A stretch of DNA of 64,000 nt from the NCBI GenBank assembly GCA_020747065.1, contig JAGMVK010000025.1, forward strand, positions 310,001-374,000, in the 5' to 3' direction. Below, piece by piece: positions 58,440 through 64,000 of the stretch; position 1 is the first letter of the stretch, and each line of letters begins with the position of its first letter. The notes under the pieces were generated by a model. That model saw nothing but the letters and a program-made list of their open reading frames with translations, had not been told where the DNA came from and did no database searches. This stretch comes from Cadophora sp. MPI-SDFR-AT-0126 (lineage: Eukaryota; Ascomycota; Leotiomycetes; Helotiales; Ploettnerulaceae). The position numbers and the translations under genes are program-made.

Positions 58440-59230
58440 GGTGGGTAATGGTGGGTGATGATTACGGAGTGAAGTGGAGATTCTGTCGGATGTGAATATG
58501 GGGTGGTGATGAGGGGTGTTGTTGTTTTGCTGTGGTTTGGGAGTGGAGATTTAGTGCTTGAAGGGGAAAGTGGGTGGCAATCAAGTGATTGAGTGAAGCT
58601 TTCCTAGGAAAGATATGAGTTTATTCTTTGTTTTGATTTGTAAAGAAAAAGGACGGTATGAAGAAGAGGACAGAGAGTAAAGTATTTATGTCTTACAGAT
58701 TCAATAGAATTATGGACTATTTGTGTGTGTGACTCAATGCAAGGAGAAAGTTGTAAAGCCAAGAGCGGTCAAGTCTGTCAGACTCGAGTGAGTTATGGCT
58801 GAGAGTGAGAAATTCAAGAAGTGAATGAATGAGTCTTAAAATGCCTCAGTTATGGATCAGGAGATAGATTGTATGATAGGTATTCGCCTATTCTCTTCCT
58901 GGAAAAGAAGTGAAGGAAGAAGAAGAAGATGTTGTTTGCTGACGAGGTGCAAGTCTTCGGAAGTCGCCTTGCCTTTAACTTGTCTTGGCATACCTTCGTA
59001 TGTGGTACGGAAGCATGGGAAATCCTCGCCTTGCCTCGCCTAGCTCAGCCGCTCGCAGCCGTGTCGACGCAGTGAAGAATGATTGGTTGATGCTGATGGA
59101 CATGGATGTTCGACTCTACGCCATTCTAGCGTCGGTCTCGAAATATTGCGACTTCAGCAAATTGAAGCCAGGTTCTGCGAATATCATTCCTCAACCACTT
59201 CACGAGGATATACTCCCGAAGAACATCAAC
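58440..59230. promoter_or_regulatory. Divergent region between LOG and CLPTM1 genes
   Basis: About 790 bases separate the two starts, which face away from each other. No gene is supported; the frame upstream of 59231 is open but lacks conserved sequence. GA-rich stretches near 58650 and 58900 are the only visible bias. Confidence 0.4.
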
Positions 59231-61472
59231 ATGTCAGGAGCAGCTCCTCCGGCTGCGCGTGCGCAAGCACAAGCGCAAGAAGGTGGAATGGGTGTATGTT
59301 CGATTCCTCTGACTTCAATTGCCCCCCTCTATCCAATGCACTGCAAAGCAATACATACATACAAACAGAATGAAGGCTGATGTTCCCAGCCAATGGTCAA
59401 ATCCGCCGTGCAAGGCCTCGCTATCTTCTTGGGAATGCAATTCGTGATGGGTAAAGTGATGGGACCAAAGACTCCAGCCGCAGTAACAACAACCGATGCC
59501 TCCGGCGCAACCATTACTGTCCCAGCCAACACTGCAGCAATCCCACCCTTCAACGACCGTCCCAATACTCTCGATGAAGGCGCAGTCTATAATCCAATTG
59601 CCCAGCGTATAGCTCCTATGTGGCCTCTCAACAGCCCTCTCGATATCACCGTCGTTATTTCTCCCACTTTCGTCGCCGAGCCAATCTCGAAAGCTCCCCG
59701 AGAACGGATTGTGGTAAACGAGAAAGGATTTGTGCTGGGAAATTTCGAGGAGAATAGAGTTATTGATACGAGTTTTGCAGTGCCGAATGAGGTGCAGAAT
59801 AACGGGACTCTGTGGGCGCATTTCTATGTTGCGTTGGAGGGAGCAAACATAGATCCGGTAGTTCAAGGATATGATCCAGCCAAGGCATACCATTTTACCC
59901 GACCTTTGACCCAATACATTACGCAGAAGAAGGTCAAGAAAGTCAAGAATCTTTTGGCTGCTGAGGAGACGGAAGAGGTATGTTTGACGATCTACATAGG
60001 CATGACAATTGCTGACTGACATAGGAGGAGGAGGAACTTCCTACTGGTCCTGTCATCAACTCCCATTACCATCCAAACCTCACACTCTCTTTCATTCCGG
60101 ATTCTGGAGTCATGCACTACCCTACCGTGAATCCGGCTGTTCGTCAATACGTTCAACTCGAAGCTTCTGGGGCTAGAGATGGATCTGGCCAGAACGGCTG
60201 GTACTATCCCGTACTCTTCGTCAACACTTTCTGGCAACTCAGAACGCACATGATGCCTGTCAATTCAACTGTCAAGAGACTTCCCATCCACATCGATCTC
60301 AATCATCAAGCGAACTGGAAGTTCAGTCTTATTGCTGGTATAGATGAAGGTGTCAAGCAGACAGCTAGAAATGCTGCAGCAGGTATGTTCGCTCTGGACG
60401 CCGAAGAAAACAATCTACTGACACTCATAGGTCAAACTATGGGCGGTGATGGAAGTGAATTTGAAATGATCAAGGAAGTCCTTCTCGATACTAACATCTA
60501 TCTGCTCGCCACAACCGTCGTTGTCAGTGTATTTCACATGATCTTCGAAATGTTGGCTTTCAAATCCGATATCTCCCATTACCGCAACAAGAAGAACAAC
60601 GTCGGCATTTCCGTCCGATCTATCCTTGGGAATGTCTTCATGCAGGCTGTAATCTTCCTCTACTTGTTGGATAACAACGACAACACCAGTAAGTCACACT
60701 CTTTTTTAAGCAAACCCTACTAACACAATCAGGTTGGATGATCCTCTTCTCTCAAGGAATGGGTATCGTTCTCGAATTCTGGAAAATTACCACTGTCGTC
60801 AACGTTCGCGTGCGCCCTGCCCCAGACTCCATAATCCCCTACCGCATCGCCTTCGAAGACAAACACGAGCTCTCAGAAACCGAAGAAAAAACCAAGGAAT
60901 ACGACGCTGTAGCCTTCAAGTACCTCTACATGATTGCCGTGCCCCTTCTCCTCGCCTACGCAGGCTACTCTCTCAAATACGACAGCCACAAATCCTGGTA
61001 CTCATTCGTCATCACCACGCTCGTCGGCTCCGTCTACGCGTACGGCTTCCTCATGATGGTCCCCTCCCTATATATCAATTACCGCTTGAAGTCCGTGGCA
61101 CATATGCCCGCAAAGGCCATGACGTATAAATTCCTCAACACATTCATCGACGACCTTTTCGCCTTCACAATCAAGATGCCTACGCTTCACAGACTGGCTA
61201 CACTCAGAGACGATGTCATCTTTTTCGTGTATCTGTACCAGAGCTATAAGTATAAGGTTGATTATACTCGCGTGAACGAATTCGGACAGGGTGGCGATGA
61301 GGAGGAAATCGAGGCGAAAATTGCGGCGAAGCCGTTGAGTTCGCCGCCGGCAGCTGATGCTAGTGTGGAGGTTGGGAAGGAGGGTGCGAGGAAGGCGGAT
61401 GAGGTGGTTAGTGAGGTTGCTGCTAAGGTGTCGGGAAGCTCGAAGGGCGGGAAGGCATCGAAGAGGAAGTGA
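59231..61472 (+). CDS. CLPTM1 family transmembrane protein
   Basis: Five exons (59231-59293, 59390-59977, 60025-60382, 60431-60688, 60733-61472) give 668 residues. The luminal half contains PLDITVVISPTFVAEP, NNGTLWAHFYVALEGANIDP, NLTLSFIPDSGV and WYYPVLFVNTFWQLR, the typical CLPTM1 domain. The membrane half has TNIYLLATTVVVSVFHMIFE, MLAFKSDISHYRNKKNNVG, the SWMILFSQGMGIVLEFWKI block, YLYMIAVPLLLAYAGYSLKY and SWYSFVITTLVGSVYAYGFL. RVNEFGQGG and a Lys/Ala/Ser-rich tail ending KKRK-like (KASKRK) close it. Relatives include human CLPTM1, an ER protein that limits receptor traffic, and CLPTM1L, a lipid scramblase of GPI-anchor synthesis. Which role applies here is not known. Confidence 0.93.
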
Positions 61473-61769
61473 GGCGGGAGATTGTAATATATGATGATGA
61501 TAACTGGATCTTATCAGGTTAGCAGTTAGTAGATAGTTTGCGTGGATATTGAAGGTGTTTCAGTCGATCTCTGCTGTGCTAGTCAATTATTTGATGGCAT
61601 TCCCTATCCTGGTCTGGTGCCCTCTTGCAGGTCCACATTTGTTCAAGTATATGAGAATGGAAGGACTGATCTTACCGCTTTTCGTGAGAATGGGAAAATA
61701 GAAATAAGCGAGTAATGGCCGTAAATTACCGTAACAGCACAGTAAGACCACATTCTGCCTATCTCTTCC

Positions 61770-62810
61770 TTACTCCGTTTCCGCGTAGGGCGGAGGATCC
61801 TCTAGCACATTTGCCAAACCCCTCTCATACACCGGCGGATCAGCTCTTTTCTTCCCAACATGACCAGATCCAACCCCTCTCTCCCCACTAGCATCCCCTT
61901 TCTCTCCACTCCTCCTCCTCCCTGTCGCATCCACACTCCTAAAATTCAACTTCAGCCTCAGCTTTCCCCCGGTTGCCCCCTGCAAACCCTGCGTAAACCT
62001 CCACTCCTCCTCCCTAACCTCCCTCAGATGCTCCCTCATCTGCGCCTCATTCTCACACACCCTTACCAACTCCCTCGTATCCTGGACCCCATGATGCATC
62101 TTCCTCCTCTCCGTCCCCGTCCAGCCCAGACATCCAACCGCGATATACGGGACCCTGAACCCCGGCACGCGTCTCCGCACGTCGGCCGCGTAGTACAGCT
62201 TGATGTCGTACGCCGTGCCCAGGATGAACTTACTCTGGAACCCAAGGGACTTCTCGTCAGCTGCGACGAGGACCTGTTCTAGCTTGGGCAGTTTCTCGAT
62301 CTGTGTGGTCGGCCGCTTGCGTTCGTCGCTGTAGTGCGGGTGGACCATGATGTTGCGGACGACGGCGCGGAGACTGGCAGGTAGAGAGTCCAGCGGGTCC
62401 GGGATGACTTTGGCGCCTGGTTTGGGGATGAGATCTGTCCAGATGGGCTCGAAGAGTAGGGAGTCGACTATCGGGCTGAAGAAGACGGGCTCGTCTGATG
62501 AACTGGTGGAAATGTCGATGTACTCTCCGTACAGCATGGCGATCTCACGTGATTCCTTACACACGTTGAAGAGCGGGATGTGGTTCTTGGGGGCGGTGAA
62601 GATGTTTTGGTTGGCGGTTCGGGTCCATTTTATGATTCGGCGGGTGAGTGCATGCTTCCAGATTGGGGCGCGGAGTTCGGGTGGGAGGTTGGGGAAGAGT
62701 GTGAAGGCTTGGGCCGAGGGAGCCGGAAGGGGTTGTGACTGGGCTGTCTGAGAGGGGCTTGTGCTTAGATATACATCTGATGCTGTGATAGAGGGTTGGG
62801 AAAGGTCCAT
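61770..62810 (-). CDS. 2EXR domain protein
   Basis: Intronless gene for 346 residues. Near residues 35-110 it has FTLFPNLPPELRAPIWKHAL, RRIIKWTR, then IPLFNVCKESREIAMLYGEY, the two ExR motifs (PELRxxIW and ESRxxA) that define the fungal 2EXR domain. The segment SPIVDSLLFEPIW follows, as usual in the family. The first part is rich in Ser and Gln; the C terminus is basic, then Pro-rich (PPVYERGLANVLEDPPPYAE, a possible PY-type motif). The family is very numerous in filamentous ascomycetes and its function is unknown. Confidence 0.88.
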   Translation of the reverse strand: MDLSQPSITASDVYLSTSPSQTAQSQPLPAPSAQAFTLFPNLPPELRAPIWKHALTRRIIKWTRTANQNIFTAPKNHIPLFNVCKESREIAMLYGEYIDISTSSSDEPVFFSPIVDSLLFEPIWTDLIPKPGAKVIPDPLDSLPASLRAVVRNIMVHPHYSDERKRPTTQIEKLPKLEQVLVAADEKSLGFQSKFILGTAYDIKLYYAADVRRRVPGFRVPYIAVGCLGWTGTERRKMHHGVQDTRELVRVCENEAQMREHLREVREEEWRFTQGLQGATGGKLRLKLNFRSVDATGRRRSGEKGDASGERGVGSGHVGKKRADPPVYERGLANVLEDPPPYAETE

Positions 62811-63108
62811 GGTGTTTTAGGGTCCTGCTATTGACTTTGCGAATGGTCTCTGGGTCAAGTTTGTGGGGTCACAGAACTCTTGCAGGTAAGGAGGTTTGAG
62901 GCTTTGGCGGCTGCTAGGAGAGTAAGAATGTTAAGCGGAGTATGCTAGAAGATGTGCAGTAGTTTCGATAGATCCATACGTTAAATGAGGCTTTGTTTTA
63001 AGACATGAGAGTAGTGACTTTTGCAGAGAGGTTGACGTTCGAGTGGCGATTTGACGTAAGCAACGTCATGTGATCCAAGCGAACTATTTGAGATGATGTC
63101 GCTGGGTA

Positions 63109-63268
63109 CGGAAGGGGGTTTTCAGTGGTTCTCGCTCTCCCCCATGTATTGAGCCTTAACATTGAGGGAAATTTATGGGGAATTATCTGAGATGCTAGAT
63201 TGCTGGTTTGGAAGAACAACCGTACTGCCTTACAAGGGAGGGCGAGACCCACTGAAAACCCCCTTCCG
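63109..63268. mobile_element. MITE copy 2 (160 bases, TA target)
   Basis: Near-identical to the copy at 17511-17669, with a handful of substitutions and one-base indels. The ends are perfect inverted repeats here over CGGAAGGGGGTTTTCAGTGG, and TA flanks both ends. It lies about 300 bases upstream of the 2EXR gene start, so it could affect that promoter. Confidence 0.88.
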
Positions 63269-63269
63269 T

Positions 63270-64000
63270 ATAGTAAACACGACCTAGCTTGCTGATCATT
63301 AGATCGTCGATGCTGTTGCTTCACCTCATGAGGAGGAGTCATGATGGACATTCGTTCGACGTAACTTCTTCGCCATTAGTTAACAACGCAACGTTTTCCA
63401 AGCAGTCAATGCGCTACCACAAAACCAAACCTCGAACAGAAATTCAACAACACTCCTCTGACTAATAGAGAACCGCCATACTATGCCCCATCATATCAGG
63501 GACCAAACCTTGCGCCCTACACCTGCTCAATCTCTCCAAAAGCAACGCACAATCTCCATCTCGTCGTACTATCCCGTTTGTTATCTTCCCCGTACTCTCC
63601 AAAGCGAGACAGAGTATCCGATTCTGTGTTGGAGATGGGATATCTTGATGTTCTATTCTGATATCTTTTGCTGGCTCAGCGAGAGGGAGATGCTAATGCC
63701 TACCTATAGTCTCTGAAGCGACTGTGTGATCTGCGGCGTGACCGATTAAGTAGGTACTGCTGAGGTTATCTATTGGATTTGGCATCTATCTGTCACTAAG
63801 GAGCTTTCACTTGAGGGAGAATCTACGAGATCCATGTGATATGACTGAAGTACGGGCACAAAGATCTTCTTAGAGGGTTTCAGCTCGTGCAATTTTGCTT
63901 TAGGTGCTGGTTTCTCCTTGTGGCATGGACACATTGTCCAAATTCATGCGTGTACTCTAATGCAACTCTTCCGCTATCTGCGCCTTTCAGCCCTGTTGAG
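63270..64000. other. Window end without a gene
   Basis: No supported coding region. A 77-codon frame at 63483-63716 has no domain. The next gene lies outside the window. Confidence 0.4.

Overview
This 64 kb window is nuclear DNA of a filamentous ascomycete (Pezizomycotina). The evidence is intron-rich genes with roughly 45-100 base GT-AG introns, a fungal Zn2Cys6 regulator, a 2EXR-domain protein, fungal-type secretory genes and decayed DNA transposons. Leotiomycetes/Helotiales is my best guess from the feel of the proteins, but that is inference. No CRISPR array, rRNA or clear tRNA gene was seen. Gene models below were built by hand from splice signals, reading phase and remembered family conservation.

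Layout. 0.4-7 kb: an Mso1-like Sec1-binding protein, a 3.8 kb gene-free stretch, and an alpha/beta hydrolase. 7.6-13.5 kb: a full-length ABC-C (MRP-type) transporter and a DUF952 protein. 13.9-16.7 kb: two tandem paralogues encoding single-pass cell-surface proteins. 17.5 kb: a short inverted-repeat element (MITE). 19-28 kb: a compact, metabolic-looking group made of an allantoate-permease-like MFS transporter, a dienelactone-hydrolase-family protein, an SDR oxidoreductase and a Zn2Cys6 activator. CGG-N7-CCG palindromes lie upstream of the transporter/hydrolase pair and of the oxidoreductase. 28-30 kb: unassigned sequence, possibly decayed coding DNA.

30-34.5 kb: housekeeping genes for ER glucosidase I and a tri-snRNP 27 kDa protein. 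35.5-38.9 kb: a repeat island. It holds a Fot1/pogo-type transposon with perfect terminal inverted repeats around a stop-riddled transposase, then two different degenerate tandem arrays, one built from hairpin-forming units. 39-42.7 kb: an orphan gene and SEC22, whose last intron is unusually long (883 bases). 43-50.4 kb: a gene-poor region with diverged internal duplications and a 275-base fold-back element.

50.4-63 kb: an S33 serine peptidase, VPS55, proteasome subunit alpha6 (PRE5), a LOG-family protein, a CLPTM1 homologue and a 2EXR protein. A second copy of the 17.5 kb MITE lies at 63.1 kb.

Several genes serve membrane traffic or the ER (MSO1, SEC22, VPS55, glucosidase I, CLPTM1), but they are scattered and show no sign of co-regulation. 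The 19-28 kb group is the only set whose arrangement suggests a shared pathway.
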